Positions 53,585 to 63,113 of a stretch of DNA of 64,000 nt are shown here, piece after piece. The notes below the pieces were generated by a model. It ran no database searches. It was not told where the DNA came from and was given only the letters and a program-made list of their open reading frames with translations. The position numbers and the translations under genes are program-made. The stretch is from Acinetobacter gerneri DSM 14967 = CIP 107464 = MTCC 9824 (GTDB taxonomy: Bacteria; Pseudomonadota; Gammaproteobacteria; Pseudomonadales; Moraxellaceae), in the NCBI RefSeq assembly GCF_000368565.1, contig NZ_KB849537.1, forward strand, positions 255,674 to 319,673, read 5' to 3'. Within the stretch, counting starts at the first letter, position 1. Each line of letters starts with the position of its first letter.

Positions 53585-54703
53585 TCACCATTTTCCCTCA
53601 TCTAAAGCTTGACCAACAAACTTATACTCGGCATTTGAACGAGAAAATTTGATCGGAAATGCCAACTGAGCTTCGGTTTCAGGGGAGCCAAGTTTAAGTG
53701 GAACTTGAGCGACCCATTCACGCTCCGAAGACAATTCAGAATCAAGTGCTTCTTCGAGTTTCAAGACAGGTTCTACACACACATCTAAACTAGAAAACAG
53801 CTTTTTCCAAGCATTCAATGTTTTGCTCTTAATTTTATCAGCGATCGCCTGCTTAACTGCTTGACGATCGTCGAGATCAAAAGAAGCTCCTTTTTCCAAT
53901 AAAATAGGCAACTCCAATGCCATGGCTAGCCCAGACATAAACTGAGGCTCTAAGCTACCAATAGAGAGGTATCGACCATCACTGGTTTCATAATAATCAT
54001 AGAATGTTCCACCATTTAATGCTTCAGTTTCAGCTTGCTGTAGCTGACCACCCGCCAAGCTTGCAGAGGCAGCCATACTGTTTAAGCCCACCACACAATC
54101 CGTCATGGAAATATCAATATATTGCCCCAAACCGCTCGTTTGTCGTTCCACTACTGCCGCTAAAATCCCGATCACAGCATGCAATGAACCTCCTGCAACA
54201 TCAGCAATTTGGATACCCATCGGCGGTGGACCACTGGCTTTACGTCCACAATGCCCTGCTATGCCTGACAAAGAAATATAGTTAATATCGTGACCCGCTT
54301 TATCTTTAAAACTTCCCGTTTGACCATATCCCGTGATCGAGCAATAAATTAGTTTAGGGTTAATTTCAGACAAAGTTGCATAATCAAGTCCTAGACGTTG
54401 CATCACCCCCGGACGGAACTGTTCCACGACGATATCGAATTCTGATATTTTTTGTTTAACCAATTCAACATTGTTTGGATCCTTTAAATCCAATGCAATA
54501 GATTGTTTATTGCGGTTCAAATAACTATGCGATGTTGCCTGCCCATTTGCATACGGTGGCATGATTCGAATGAGATCTGGACGAGTCGGAGATTCGATAT
54601 GCACGACTTCGGCACCCATATCAGCCAAATACATCGTCGCAAAAGGTCCCGGTAATAAAGTTGAAAAATCGAGTACTTTCAATCCATTTAAAGCTGTTGT
54701 CAT
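53585..54703 (-). CDS. CaiB/BaiF family CoA transferase (alpha-methylacyl-CoA racemase-like)
   Basis: 372 residues from MTTALNGLKVLDFSTLLPGPFAT at 54703. Upstream in-frame codons to 54784 are not family-like. The class III CoA-transferase pattern is present: LLPGPFATMYLADMGAEVVHIE, LNRNKQSIALDLKDP, and QIADVAGGSLHAVIGILAAV, whose Asp is the usual catalytic residue. GHDINYISLSGIAG holds the paired histidine of racemases. Length fits AMACR/formyl-CoA-transferase-like members. It either racemises 2-methylacyl-CoAs or moves CoA between acids; the substrate is unknown. It is divergent from an AraC-type regulator. Confidence 0.87.
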   Translation of the reverse strand: MTTALNGLKVLDFSTLLPGPFATMYLADMGAEVVHIESPTRPDLIRIMPPYANGQATSHSYLNRNKQSIALDLKDPNNVELVKQKISEFDIVVEQFRPGVMQRLGLDYATLSEINPKLIYCSITGYGQTGSFKDKAGHDINYISLSGIAGHCGRKASGPPPMGIQIADVAGGSLHAVIGILAAVVERQTSGLGQYIDISMTDCVVGLNSMAASASLAGGQLQQAETEALNGGTFYDYYETSDGRYLSIGSLEPQFMSGLAMALELPILLEKGASFDLDDRQAVKQAIADKIKSKTLNAWKKLFSSLDVCVEPVLKLEEALDSELSSEREWVAQVPLKLGSPETEAQLAFPIKFSRSNAEYKFVGQALDEGKW

Positions 54704-54913
54704 ACTTATTTTTACCAATTTTATGTTGATTATTACCCCATAATAGAAATATAAATCTCTTAAAACAATGTCATGTTCAGCCATTTACCTTGATCATTTC
54801 GGCAATTTATGATGTAAAAAGAGCATTTACCTTGCTGTAAATTGCCAATTTATATTTTTTATGCGTCATTTAGGTCAATGCGAGTGAACACAAAAGAAAC
54901 TGAAGGATTAAAC

Positions 54914-55924
54914 ATGAGCCGTGATACGATTAGTATCCATTTCGTGAATGCTGCCCTCACAGGCGTTAAGCATCTAGGCATGGATGTTGAAACATTATTA
55001 TCACACGTAGGGATTGAGGCTGAGCTTCTTCGTCAACCTAAGGCGCGTATTTCACCAGAACAATATACTCGCTTTGTGAAAATGTTATGGATGGTGACGC
55101 AAGATGAACACGTGGGTTTTGATATTCAACCACGTCGTTTGGGCAGTTTTGCCATTATGTGTCAGTTGATTATTCACGCAAAAACTTTGGGGGATGCACT
55201 GGAGCTTTCATCGCAATTTTATAAATTGTTCGGCGATGAATGGTCCGTATCTTTAGAGCGTGATAAACACGAAGCACGTCTTGTTCCACTGATTCCAAAA
55301 ACCATGGACCCTGATCATTTCATCACTGAAAGTATGTTGATGATTTGGCATGGTTTGGCTTCTTGGTTAATTGAACGTCGTATTCCACTTGAGCGTGTTC
55401 ATTTTGGATATCCTAGACCCAATCATGCAGATGAATATGATGCCCTGTTCTTTGCACCTGTGATGCAGTTTGATATGCCTCGTACAGAGATCACTTTTGC
55501 TGCGGACTATCTAGATTTACCGATTCGCCAAGATGATGCATCTTTAGAAGAGTTTTTAAAGGCTGCACCTGCACAGTTATTGGTGAAGTTTAAAAATACT
55601 AACTCTCTCACTTCACGTATTCGTGAAGTCTTGAAGAGTCAAATCGGTGAGGAAATGCCAACATTGAATGATGTCGCTTCAATGTTGTATTTATCTCCAC
55701 AAACGCTACGTCGTCGCTTAGCTGCGGAAGGTAAAAGCTATCAAGGTGTCAAAGATGCCTTACGTCGTGATGCTGCGATTCACCTATTGTTAAATCCAGA
55801 TTTGACGTTGGAAGATGTCGCTCAACAAGTAGGCTTTAGTGAAACTTCAACTTTCCACCGTGCCTTTAAGAAATGGACTGGTGTAACACCTGGCTTATAT
55901 CGTCAGTTGCATGGTTATCACTAA
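54914..55924 (+). CDS. AraC-family regulator
   Basis: 336 residues from ATG 54914, behind GAAGGATTAAAC; the frame is open earlier. It has the same layout as the regulator at 44494: a PF12625-type N-terminal domain (VGFDIQPRRLGSFAIMCQLIIHAKTLGDALEL region) and a C-terminal double HTH (TLNDVASMLYLSPQTLRRRLAAEGKSY and TLEDVAQQVGFSETSTFHRAFKKWTGVTPGLYRQ). It is divergent from the CoA transferase gene, 210 bases away, and probably regulates it. Confidence 0.9.
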   Translation: MSRDTISIHFVNAALTGVKHLGMDVETLLSHVGIEAELLRQPKARISPEQYTRFVKMLWMVTQDEHVGFDIQPRRLGSFAIMCQLIIHAKTLGDALELSSQFYKLFGDEWSVSLERDKHEARLVPLIPKTMDPDHFITESMLMIWHGLASWLIERRIPLERVHFGYPRPNHADEYDALFFAPVMQFDMPRTEITFAADYLDLPIRQDDASLEEFLKAAPAQLLVKFKNTNSLTSRIREVLKSQIGEEMPTLNDVASMLYLSPQTLRRRLAAEGKSYQGVKDALRRDAAIHLLLNPDLTLEDVAQQVGFSETSTFHRAFKKWTGVTPGLYRQLHGYH

Positions 55925-55940
55925 AAAATGATCTTTGAAA

Positions 55941-55972
55941 TAAAAAAGCCTAGTTGATCCTAGGCTTTTTTA
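55941..55972. terminator. bidirectional intrinsic terminator
   Basis: Stem GCCTAG / CTAGGC with A-run and T-run; it abuts the TAA stop of the convergent 131-residue gene. Confidence 0.8.
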
Positions 55973-56365
55973 CTGATCTTTCGTCATAGTTAACTCACCA
56001 TTTTCATCAACCAAAATATTAAAACGTCGCTCTGAATCCCGATCAAGCATCACAAGCCCTGAAGTTCCCTCATTATTTAAAAATAAATAGTTTGATGCAC
56101 CATTAGCATGATCAAATTTGAGATGCGTGCCTTTAGCGTCGACTTCAAGCTTGGTTGACGCATATTGCTGATTGGGATTATTCAACACAATTGCTGGAAA
56201 TCCTTGCTCATCTAGCTTTAAATCTAAGTTTATATTTCCAGATGGATCCAAAAGTTGAAATGATGGAAAACCTTTTGCCGTTGATAAAACCATTCGAGTT
56301 TGACCTTTTTCATCAACTAAATGTATTTCCTGAGCTTTTATCAATTGATCGTGTTCTGCTGACAT
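55970..56365 (-). CDS. hypothetical beta-repeat protein
   Basis: 131 residues, no signal. A repeating unit of the form D-E-x-G-x-x-x-x-x-L is visible (HLVDEKGQTRMVL, QLLDPSGNINLDL, KLDEQGFPAIVLNN, LVDENGELTM), about 20-30 residues apart, suggesting a small beta-solenoid or stacked beta-hairpins. Similar repeat proteins occur in many bacteria and have no known job. GGAG precedes the ATG. It lies 28 bases after the M17-like gene in the same direction, so they probably form an operon. Confidence 0.6.
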   Translation of the reverse strand: MSAEHDQLIKAQEIHLVDEKGQTRMVLSTAKGFPSFQLLDPSGNINLDLKLDEQGFPAIVLNNPNQQYASTKLEVDAKGTHLKFDHANGASNYLFLNNEGTSGLVMLDRDSERRFNILVDENGELTMTKDQ

Positions 56366-56393
56366 CGTTTACTCCAAATCTAAGATATTTTGT

Positions 56394-57002
56394 TTATTTG
56401 TTTAAATCTGCAAAAGCCTGCTTAAAACGTTGTGCTTTTTCATCAAATTTATTTAGACCAGCATCAAAAGACCAATACTCAATTTTTAGGTATGGATTTA
56501 AGCCTAATTCACTGATACGAATCTGAGCTTCGAGTTCTTTTTTCAATGCTTTTAACATGGCAGCATCCAAATCTCCTTGGATTTCAACACCGCTGTCTAA
56601 AAGGCTAGGTGCAAAAGCAACACTCCGAAATTGATGTTGTTGGGCAGTTCTCAAAGCAACTGCAACGGCATCTGCGCTAGATTGAACTGACCATTGTTCT
56701 GGATTTCCCATACCAATAACAAGCAAACATTTGGCTTTGATTTCTGACGAAGGCAAAGTAATGAAAAGGGTTTCTCCTTTTTCAGCCTTAAATTGACCGC
56801 CTTGACGTAAGTTAAGCAATGCATTGTCTAAAGCTTGATTTAAATGTGCTAAGCCTCCGATAGGCTCTGCTTTGCCTAATTCATGACTAAACATACAGGC
56901 ACAAGACAAATCAACTTCTGCATCTACACCATCCCAAGCCACCAAGGCGATTTCAACACCATGTAATATTCCGATCTGCTGTTTTGCGATTTGTTCAGAC
57001 AA
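56394..57002 (-). CDS. free-standing leucyl aminopeptidase N-terminal (M17-N) domain protein
   Basis: 202 residues starting at a TTG (57002) behind AAGGAGCCAAAAA. The layout resembles only the N-terminal macro-like domain of PepA/M17 leucyl aminopeptidases: LSCACMFSHELGKAEPIGGLAHLNQALDNAL, GETLFITLPSSEIKAKCLLVIGMGNP and ALRTAQQHQFRSVAFAP. The catalytic C-terminal domain (with the NTDAEGRL-type motif) is missing and is not found next to the gene, so it is not expected to be a peptidase. It might bind nucleotides or another protein; this is inference. Confidence 0.65.
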   Translation of the reverse strand: MSEQIAKQQIGILHGVEIALVAWDGVDAEVDLSCACMFSHELGKAEPIGGLAHLNQALDNALLNLRQGGQFKAEKGETLFITLPSSEIKAKCLLVIGMGNPEQWSVQSSADAVAVALRTAQQHQFRSVAFAPSLLDSGVEIQGDLDAAMLKALKKELEAQIRISELGLNPYLKIEYWSFDAGLNKFDEKAQRFKQAFADLNK

Positions 57003-57314
57003 TTTTTGGCTCCTTATTTCTACTTAGAAAGAGATTTAGGATTTATTTCGAAAAATAATTTTTTAATCAATCAATGCTTCACTTTCACCCTATCCCATTT
57101 TTATTTATTCGGCTTTTTTTTGAACAAAAAGCACACAACAGCAATACAGTAAAATGTTTGAGCTAGAGTTGAAATGATTCACTCGAAAGATTTGTCTCAT
57201 CACAATTGACCAAAAATATCACTTGACCCATCCGTTCTCGTCATTGCACTTCAGCACCGAATGATTAGACTCAAAAACACCATAACAAATTTATTTGAAT
57301 AAAAAGGAAATCGT
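57003..57314. other. 312-base intergenic region before the thiolase gene
   Basis: Divergent promoters are expected here. I saw no repeat or recognisable operator, only a T-rich stretch at about 57110-57122. Confidence 0.5.
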
Positions 57315-58520
57315 ATGAGCGAGGCATATATCATTGACGCCATTCGCACGCCACGCGGAAAAGGGAAAAAAGATGGTTCACTATATGAGGTGAAACCTAT
57401 TTCTTTACTGATTGGCTTATTACATGAATTAGAAAATCGCCATCATCTCGATACTTCGAAAGTAGATGATATCGTTTTAGGTTGTGTGACACCTGTTGCC
57501 GATCAAGGTGGGGATATTGCCAAAACTGCTGCTATTGCTGCAGGTTGGAATGATGACGTTGCAGGGGTTCAAATCAACCGTTTCTGTGCTTCAGGGCTTG
57601 AAGCAGTGAATTTGGCTGCACAAAAAGTACGTTCAGGTTGGGAAGATTTGGTTGTTGCAGGTGGCGTAGAATCTATGTCACGTATCCCGATGGGTTCAGA
57701 TGGCGGTCCTTGGGCACTTGCCCCTGAAACCAACTTGGCTTCGCATTTTTTACCACAAGGCATCGGTGCTGATCTGATTGCAACTTTAGATGGCTATAGT
57801 CGTCAAGATGTAGACGAGTTTGCAGTCAATTCTCAAAAGAAAGCTGCTGCAGCCCAAGCCAATGGTTATTTTGATCAATCAGTTGTGCCTGTAAAAGATC
57901 ATTCTGGCGTGATGATTTTAGAAAAAGATGAATTTATCAAAGCAGGTTCAAGCGTTGAAGGTTTGCAAAAACTCAATCCTAGCTTTGAAATGATGGGGCA
58001 AATGGGCTTTGACTCTGTTGCACTGCAAAAATACCCAGAAGCTGAAAAAATAAATCACGTGCATCATGCAGGTAACTCGTCTGGTATCGTTGACGGTGCT
58101 GCACTGGTACTACTTGCATCTGAAAAAGCGGTCAAAGAACAAGGCTTAAAACCACGTGCCAAAGTTTTAGCAACGGCACTGGTCGGTACTGACCCAACTA
58201 TTATGTTGACTGGCCCTGCACCTGCTGCTCGTAAAGCACTAGAAAAAGCAGGTTTAACGATTGATGACATTGATCTCTTTGAAGTCAATGAAGCATTTGC
58301 AGCGGTTGTGATGCGCTTTATCAATGAACTCAAAGTCGATCCGAAAAAAGTCAATGTGAATGGTGGTGCAATCGCAATGGGTCACCCACTAGGTGCGACT
58401 GGCGCGATGATTTTAGGAACATTGCTCGATGAGCTTGAGCGTCAAGGCAAAAAACGTGGTTTAGCAACACTATGTGTTGGCGGTGGTATGGGTATCGCAA
58501 CCATCATTGAGTTGGTATAA
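57315..58520 (+). CDS. acetyl-CoA C-acyltransferase (thiolase)
   Basis: 401 residues. The nucleophilic cysteine is in [21 protein letters not shown] (about 92). [15 protein letters not shown] (about 352-366) holds the active-site histidine, and [15 protein letters not shown] (about 386) the second cysteine. The N-terminal [18 protein letters not shown] is typical of FadA/FadI-type thiolases. It cleaves 3-ketoacyl-CoA in beta-oxidation. The FadB-like gene follows after 11 bases, so the two form an operon in the order thiolase then multifunctional subunit, the reverse of E. coli fadBA. AAGGAAATCGT precedes the ATG. Confidence 0.9.
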   Translation: MSEAYIIDAIRTPRGKGKKDGSLYEVKPISLLIGLLHELENRHHLDTSKVDDIVLGCVTPVADQGGDIAKTAAIAAGWNDDVAGVQINRFCASGLEAVNLAAQKVRSGWEDLVVAGGVESMSRIPMGSDGGPWALAPETNLASHFLPQGIGADLIATLDGYSRQDVDEFAVNSQKKAAAAQANGYFDQSVVPVKDHSGVMILEKDEFIKAGSSVEGLQKLNPSFEMMGQMGFDSVALQKYPEAEKINHVHHAGNSSGIVDGAALVLLASEKAVKEQGLKPRAKVLATALVGTDPTIMLTGPAPAARKALEKAGLTIDDIDLFEVNEAFAAVVMRFINELKVDPKKVNVNGGAIAMGHPLGATGAMILGTLLDELERQGKKRGLATLCVGGGMGIATIIELV

Positions 58521-58531
58521 GGAGAATAACA

Positions 58532-60667
58532 ATGAGCGCAATTCAATACGAAAAAAATAGTGATGGCATTGTTATTTTAACCATGGACTCACCCAACCAA
58601 TCTGCAAACACCATGAATGCAGACTTCCGTGTAGCTTTGGAAAATGTGGTCAGCAAACTCAAATCAGAAACAGATCTTAAAGGCGTAATTTACCGTTCAG
58701 CGAAAAAAACTTTTTTTGCTGGAGGTGACTTGGATGAGCTGATTTTGGCGACGCCAGATAAAGCAACAGAATTTTTCAACATGACAGCAGAACTCAAAGC
58801 TGATCTACGTGCCATCGACACCTTAGGCGTACCAGTTGTTGCTGCAATCAACGGTACGGCTTTAGGCGGTGGTTGGGAAATTGCGCTGAGTTGCCATTAT
58901 CGTATCGCACTGAATGACCCTAAAACCAAACTTGGTTTGCCTGAAGTGACTTTAGGTCTACTACCGGGTGGTGGTGGTGTGGTTCGTATGGTGCGTTTGC
59001 TTGGTCTGCAAAATGCATTTCCATTTTTGATGGAAGGAAAACAATTTGGTGTAGAAAAAGCCAAATCTTTAGGACTTGTCAATGAATTGGCAGATTCTGA
59101 ACAAGATATGCTGGACAAAGCAGTTGCTTGGATTAAAGCCAATCCAAAGTCACAACAACCTTATGATGTCAAAGGTTACAAAATTCCGGGGGGAGATCCG
59201 AAAACTCCTGCAGTTGCTCAAGTTCTTGCGATTGCACCTGCCATGCTTCGCGACAAAACCAAAGGTTGCTACCCTGCGCCTGAAGCGATTATGTCAGCAG
59301 CAGTTGAAGGTGCTCAAGTTGATGTAGATACTGCATTTCGTATCGAAAATCGCTACTTTACTCAACTTGCGACAGGTCAAGTGTCTAAAAACATGATCGG
59401 TACATTCTGGCATGGTTTAAATGCAATCAAGTCAGGCGCAAGTCGACCTAAAGATGTTGCAAAATGGCAAGCGACTAAAGTTGCTGTGCTTGGTGCAGGC
59501 ATGATGGGTGCGGGTATTGCTTATTCTACGGCGATCAAAGGTATCCCTGTCATTCTCAAAGATGTATCGCTTGAAAATGCAGAAAAAGGCAAAGCCTATA
59601 GCCAAAAACTACTTGATAAAAGAGTTTCTCAAGGTCGTATGACGGCTGAAAAACGCGATCAGATTTTAAGTTTAATCACCCCAACTGCAAATGCAGAAGA
59701 TTTAAAAGGTGTAGACCTAATCATTGAGGCTGTCTTTGAAAATCATGAGCTTAAAGCCAAAGTGACACAAGAAGCAGAACAATATTTGGTTGAAGGTGGC
59801 GTATTTGCATCAAATACCTCTACCCTGCCAATCACAGGTTTAGCCAAAGCCAGCAAAGATGATAAAAGCTTTATCGGCTTACATTTCTTTAGCCCTGTAG
59901 ACAAAATGCAATTGGTAGAAATCATCAAAGGTAAAAATACCTCTGCTGAAACACTAGCGAAAGCTTATGACTATGTGCAACAAATTGGTAAAACACCGAT
60001 TGTGGTGAATGACAGCCGTGGATTCTTTACCAGCCGTGTATTTGGAACATTCGTTCAAGAAGGTTTACGTCTACTTTCAGAAGGCGTACATCCTGCCAAA
60101 ATCGAAATGGCAGCACTTAAAGCAGGTATGCCTGTCGGTCCACTTGCGATTCAAGATGAAGTATCTCTAACGCTATCTGAGCATGTTGCAAAAGAAACGC
60201 GTGAAGCACTCCAAGCAGAAGGCAAAGATCTGCCACGTTCAGGAGCTGATGACGTGATTGAAAGCATGATTCACCAGTTCAATCGTAAAGGTAAAGCGGC
60301 AGGTGCAGGTTTTTATGAATATCCTGAAAATGGCAAAAAACATTTATGGGATGGCTTAAGCCACTGGAATAAAAACACGCCGATCGCTGAACAAGAAATG
60401 ATTGATCGTTTCCTCTTCGTTCAATCACTCGATACTTTACGCTGCTTAGAAGAAGGTGTTTTAGAATCTGTGGTCGATGGTAATGTCGGTTCTATTTTTG
60501 GTATTGGATTTGCGCCATGGACAGGCGGTGCACTACAATTTTTAAATCAATATGGTTTAGAAAATGCGCTGAAACGTGCCAATGAGCTTGAAGCAAAATA
60601 TGGCGAGCGTTTTAAAGCACCACAAAAGCTAAAAGATGCTGCTGCTTCAAATCAGCCAATCAAATAA
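58532..60667 (+). CDS. multifunctional fatty-acid oxidation protein (enoyl-CoA hydratase / 3-hydroxyacyl-CoA dehydrogenase)
   Basis: 711 residues. N-terminal crotonase domain: AGGDLDELILAT (oxyanion hole) and TALGGGWEIALSCHYRIALND with LPEVTLGLLPGGGG, whose glutamates are the hydratase residues. A Rossmann domain follows with VAVLGAGMMGAGIAYSTAIKG (about 320-340, NAD binding) and GLHFFSPVDKMQLVEII (about 448, catalytic His). The C-terminal alpha domain carries SRGFFTSRVFGTFVQEG. It does the second and third steps of beta-oxidation. AAGGAGAATAACA precedes the ATG. Operon partner of the thiolase. The organism probably has another fad set for long chains; not seen here. Confidence 0.92.
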   Translation: MSAIQYEKNSDGIVILTMDSPNQSANTMNADFRVALENVVSKLKSETDLKGVIYRSAKKTFFAGGDLDELILATPDKATEFFNMTAELKADLRAIDTLGVPVVAAINGTALGGGWEIALSCHYRIALNDPKTKLGLPEVTLGLLPGGGGVVRMVRLLGLQNAFPFLMEGKQFGVEKAKSLGLVNELADSEQDMLDKAVAWIKANPKSQQPYDVKGYKIPGGDPKTPAVAQVLAIAPAMLRDKTKGCYPAPEAIMSAAVEGAQVDVDTAFRIENRYFTQLATGQVSKNMIGTFWHGLNAIKSGASRPKDVAKWQATKVAVLGAGMMGAGIAYSTAIKGIPVILKDVSLENAEKGKAYSQKLLDKRVSQGRMTAEKRDQILSLITPTANAEDLKGVDLIIEAVFENHELKAKVTQEAEQYLVEGGVFASNTSTLPITGLAKASKDDKSFIGLHFFSPVDKMQLVEIIKGKNTSAETLAKAYDYVQQIGKTPIVVNDSRGFFTSRVFGTFVQEGLRLLSEGVHPAKIEMAALKAGMPVGPLAIQDEVSLTLSEHVAKETREALQAEGKDLPRSGADDVIESMIHQFNRKGKAAGAGFYEYPENGKKHLWDGLSHWNKNTPIAEQEMIDRFLFVQSLDTLRCLEEGVLESVVDGNVGSIFGIGFAPWTGGALQFLNQYGLENALKRANELEAKYGERFKAPQKLKDAAASNQPIK

Positions 60668-60976
60668 TCAGCCAATTAAACCATCAATATTAAAAATGCC
60701 TAATCAACTGATTAGGCATTTTTTAAGGTTTGTGGTCTTTACACATAATTTATTGCGAATTAACAAGAACATTCATGATAAAAATCAAATATTTAATATG
60801 GGAAAATACTAAATTCATCTGATATATAAAATACTATTCACATGATAGTTAAATAATTGCTTATAAAAAATACACTTAATTTTAATACGTCTTTTAAAAT
60901 ATTTTAATCCGATTTTGCTTGGATTTATGATATAAAGTAACACTATCTTCCATTGTAAAGCTGAAAGGTCCATCTT
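60668..60976. other. 309-base intergenic region after the FadB-like gene
   Basis: Contains the terminator at 60690-60726 and then AT-rich DNA with a likely promoter for the next operon (TATAAA near 60931). No gene was seen. Confidence 0.5.
60690..60726 (+). terminator. intrinsic terminator of the beta-oxidation operon
   Basis: Stem AATGCCTAATC / GATTAGGCATT with loop AACT and a T-run. Confidence 0.85.
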
Positions 60977-61231
60977 ATGAGTAGTATTACTTCTTCAGAG
61001 AAAAAAGGTTGGAAAGCGATTCTCATTGCCACGATTCTTAGCTGTTTTTTCTTGGGCTTTTTCTACTTAGCAATGACCAATGAACCGGACTATATGCCAA
61101 GTCAAAAAAACAAACAAACGGCTACTCATCAAATGAATGGTTCATCAGAGCAAACTCAGCATTCAAATATGCAAATGTCTGATGCTGAAATGAAAAATAT
61201 GCAACACGACGGCGAAAACGCACACAAATAA
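60977..61231 (+). CDS. small membrane protein with Met/His-rich tail
   Basis: 84 residues. One membrane helix (ILIATILSCFFLGFFYLAMT, about 15-34) after a basic N terminus, then a soluble tail of about 50 residues rich in Met, His, Gln and Asn (HQMNGSSEQ, HSNMQMSDAEMKNMQHDGEN). Such Met/His clusters can bind copper or silver, but no defined motif is present. It is six bases upstream of the patatin-like gene and probably co-transcribed with it. No family recognised. Confidence 0.65.
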   Translation: MSSITSSEKKGWKAILIATILSCFFLGFFYLAMTNEPDYMPSQKNKQTATHQMNGSSEQTQHSNMQMSDAEMKNMQHDGENAHK

Positions 61232-61237
61232 TCTGCA

Positions 61238-62089
61238 ATGAAAATATCTAGAAATGCCCTCATCGTTGAGGGCGGCGGTATGCGCGGGTCATTTACCTGT
61301 GGCGTATTGGATGCCTTTTTGGCTGAAAATTTCAATCCATTCGATGTTTTTGTGGGTGTATCTTCGGGCTCAACCAATATGGCAAATTATCTTGCCAAGC
61401 AAAAAGGTCGTACCATCAATTTTTATTTAGATCACTCTCTACGTCCCGAATTTATACGTTATGGACGTTTTCTAAAAGGCGGTGATCTACTTGATTTAGA
61501 ATGGATGTGGAATGTTGTTGAACAAGAAACTCCACTTGATCAACACACTTTATTTGAGCAAAACCCTGATTTTTATATGGTATTGACCCATGCTAGAACA
61601 GGTTCAGCCGAATATCTTCGTGCGGGTTCAGACAATATCATTGATGGTCTACGTGCTTCGAGTTCGATTCCTGTCCTGACACGCCATGCCGTTGATGTTA
61701 TGGGTGAGCCATACTTTGATGGTGGTGTTGCCGATGCTTTGCCAGTGAAATGGGCAGCTAGTCAGCAAGACGTCGAAAATGTCATGGTGATTCGTACTCG
61801 CCCTGAAAATTATTTCAAGGCTGGTAGCAAAGGCGATCAATTTTTAGCAAAGTATTTGTATAAAAATAATCGAGGCTTTGCGCAAAGTTTGCAAACCCGA
61901 TGCGATCGTTATAATGAAGCTGTTGATTTTATTCGACAAAATCAGCAACAACGCATCATTGAAATCTGCCCACCTGATGACAAAAAACTGGCAGGAAGAC
62001 TCTGTAAAGACCCGAAAAAACTACAGTACAGTTATCAAGTCGGTTTAGAAACTGGGTTAAATGCAATTGAAAAATGGCATCAGAAATAA
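61238..62089 (+). CDS. patatin-like phospholipase (YjjU-type)
   Basis: 283 residues, no signal. The serine-hydrolase nucleophile is in GVSSGSTN (about 40-47; G-x-S-x-G). The oxyanion loop is VEGGGMRGSFTCG (about 10-22), and the catalytic Asp is in DGGVADALPV (about 161-170), giving the Ser-Asp dyad of patatins. It is expected to hydrolyse lipids in the cytoplasm or at the inner face of the membrane. The second gene of a likely two-gene operon with the Met/His-rich membrane protein. The Shine-Dalgarno is weak, so coupling to the first gene is likely. Confidence 0.88.
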   Translation: MKISRNALIVEGGGMRGSFTCGVLDAFLAENFNPFDVFVGVSSGSTNMANYLAKQKGRTINFYLDHSLRPEFIRYGRFLKGGDLLDLEWMWNVVEQETPLDQHTLFEQNPDFYMVLTHARTGSAEYLRAGSDNIIDGLRASSSIPVLTRHAVDVMGEPYFDGGVADALPVKWAASQQDVENVMVIRTRPENYFKAGSKGDQFLAKYLYKNNRGFAQSLQTRCDRYNEAVDFIRQNQQQRIIEICPPDDKKLAGRLCKDPKKLQYSYQVGLETGLNAIEKWHQK

Positions 62090-62106
62090 CTTTCGGGTTA
62101 TTTCTT
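62084..62106 (+). terminator. possible short terminator overlapping the patatin stop
   Basis: AAATAAC-TTTCGG-GTTATTT followed by TTTT; a weak AT-rich stem that includes the stop codon. Confidence 0.4.
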
Positions 62107-62286
62107 TTCATTTAAGACTAATTTCAGTCAATCCTCTTAAATCCTGATATTTACGTGATCTTGAGTTGGTTGATGAAATATCAATGCAAATGCATAAACA
62201 TTAAAAAAACTAAAAAATTAAACCAATCTAAATGAAATATGTTAGTTTATTCTCATTCAAAAAATGCTTTCAATGACGAAACCACG

Positions 62287-62991
62287 ATGAAAAAACTGAC
62301 AAAAATTATTTTACCTTTGACCTTCCTACTTGGTACCTCTTTTGCGCATGCAGATCAAGCTGAAATCAATCGAGCGAAAAGCTTGGCGAGCTATATGATC
62401 CTTGCACTTAGTCCAAAACAAAATGAGAGTAAAGACAATATCATCAAATTTACCGCAGCAATTGCCAATATTTCCAATGCTGAAGCAGCGAAAAGACTAC
62501 AAGAATCACCATCTATTCCAACGCCTGCAGAACAACTAAAAGCCAGTGTATTTGAAGAAATCACCGATCCAAAAGATCAAAAACTTGTGGGTAGTGCAAT
62601 TGATAATTTTATCAATGCGCAAAGCGATATTATGCGTAGTTGCCAAGTCCAGCCAAAAGTCACCCAACCCGATGCCAATAGTTACAACATTCCTTTGAAA
62701 TGTAAGATTCCAAATATCAACTGGGATAGCGTGAAAAAACCTGAGGTGAATGAAAAGGAAAGCAAAGCCGTCACTTTTGCTAAATTGATGAATTGGACAG
62801 CAACACTTCTAAAAACATCTCCAAGCCAAGCATTTGATACTGCAATTTTACTGCACAAAGAAGACGAACAGCTTGTACCTGAGATGGATGATCGTCGTTA
62901 CTTCCCTGGCTCTTTAGCAAAAATGATGGGTGCAGAAGACGATTCGGAAGAGCCATCTATGGATGATCAAGGTGAAGATGCTGCTGATTAA
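62287..62991 (+). CDS. hypothetical periplasmic protein
   Basis: 234 residues from ATG 62287, chosen because it gives a clear signal peptide (LTKIILPLTFLLGTSFAHA, cleavage near residue 22); the frame is open 16 codons earlier. The mature chain is helical and charged, with two cysteines (SCQVQPK and LKCKIPN) that may pair, and a very acidic C terminus (EDDSEEPSMDDQGEDAAD). No family recognised. Monocistronic, with a bidirectional terminator. Confidence 0.65.
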   Translation: MKKLTKIILPLTFLLGTSFAHADQAEINRAKSLASYMILALSPKQNESKDNIIKFTAAIANISNAEAAKRLQESPSIPTPAEQLKASVFEEITDPKDQKLVGSAIDNFINAQSDIMRSCQVQPKVTQPDANSYNIPLKCKIPNINWDSVKKPEVNEKESKAVTFAKLMNWTATLLKTSPSQAFDTAILLHKEDEQLVPEMDDRRYFPGSLAKMMGAEDDSEEPSMDDQGEDAAD

Positions 62992-63018
62992 GCATTTAAA
63001 ATCAGATTACTTTTATTA

Positions 63019-63050
63019 AAGAAAAAGCAGTCAATTGACTGCTTTTTTTC
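63019..63050. terminator. bidirectional palindromic terminator
   Basis: AAAAAGCAGTCA-ATTGACTGCTTTTT, a long perfect palindrome between convergent genes. Confidence 0.85.
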
Positions 63051-63113
63051 ATTTATCGTTTTTGAAATGTGCAACAACCCAATATAGCAAGCTTCGATAT
63101 CAAACAGCCAAAT

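Noticed and set aside
56394-57002. Leucyl aminopeptidase as product name
   Set aside because: Only the N-terminal domain is present; the metal-binding catalytic half is missing.
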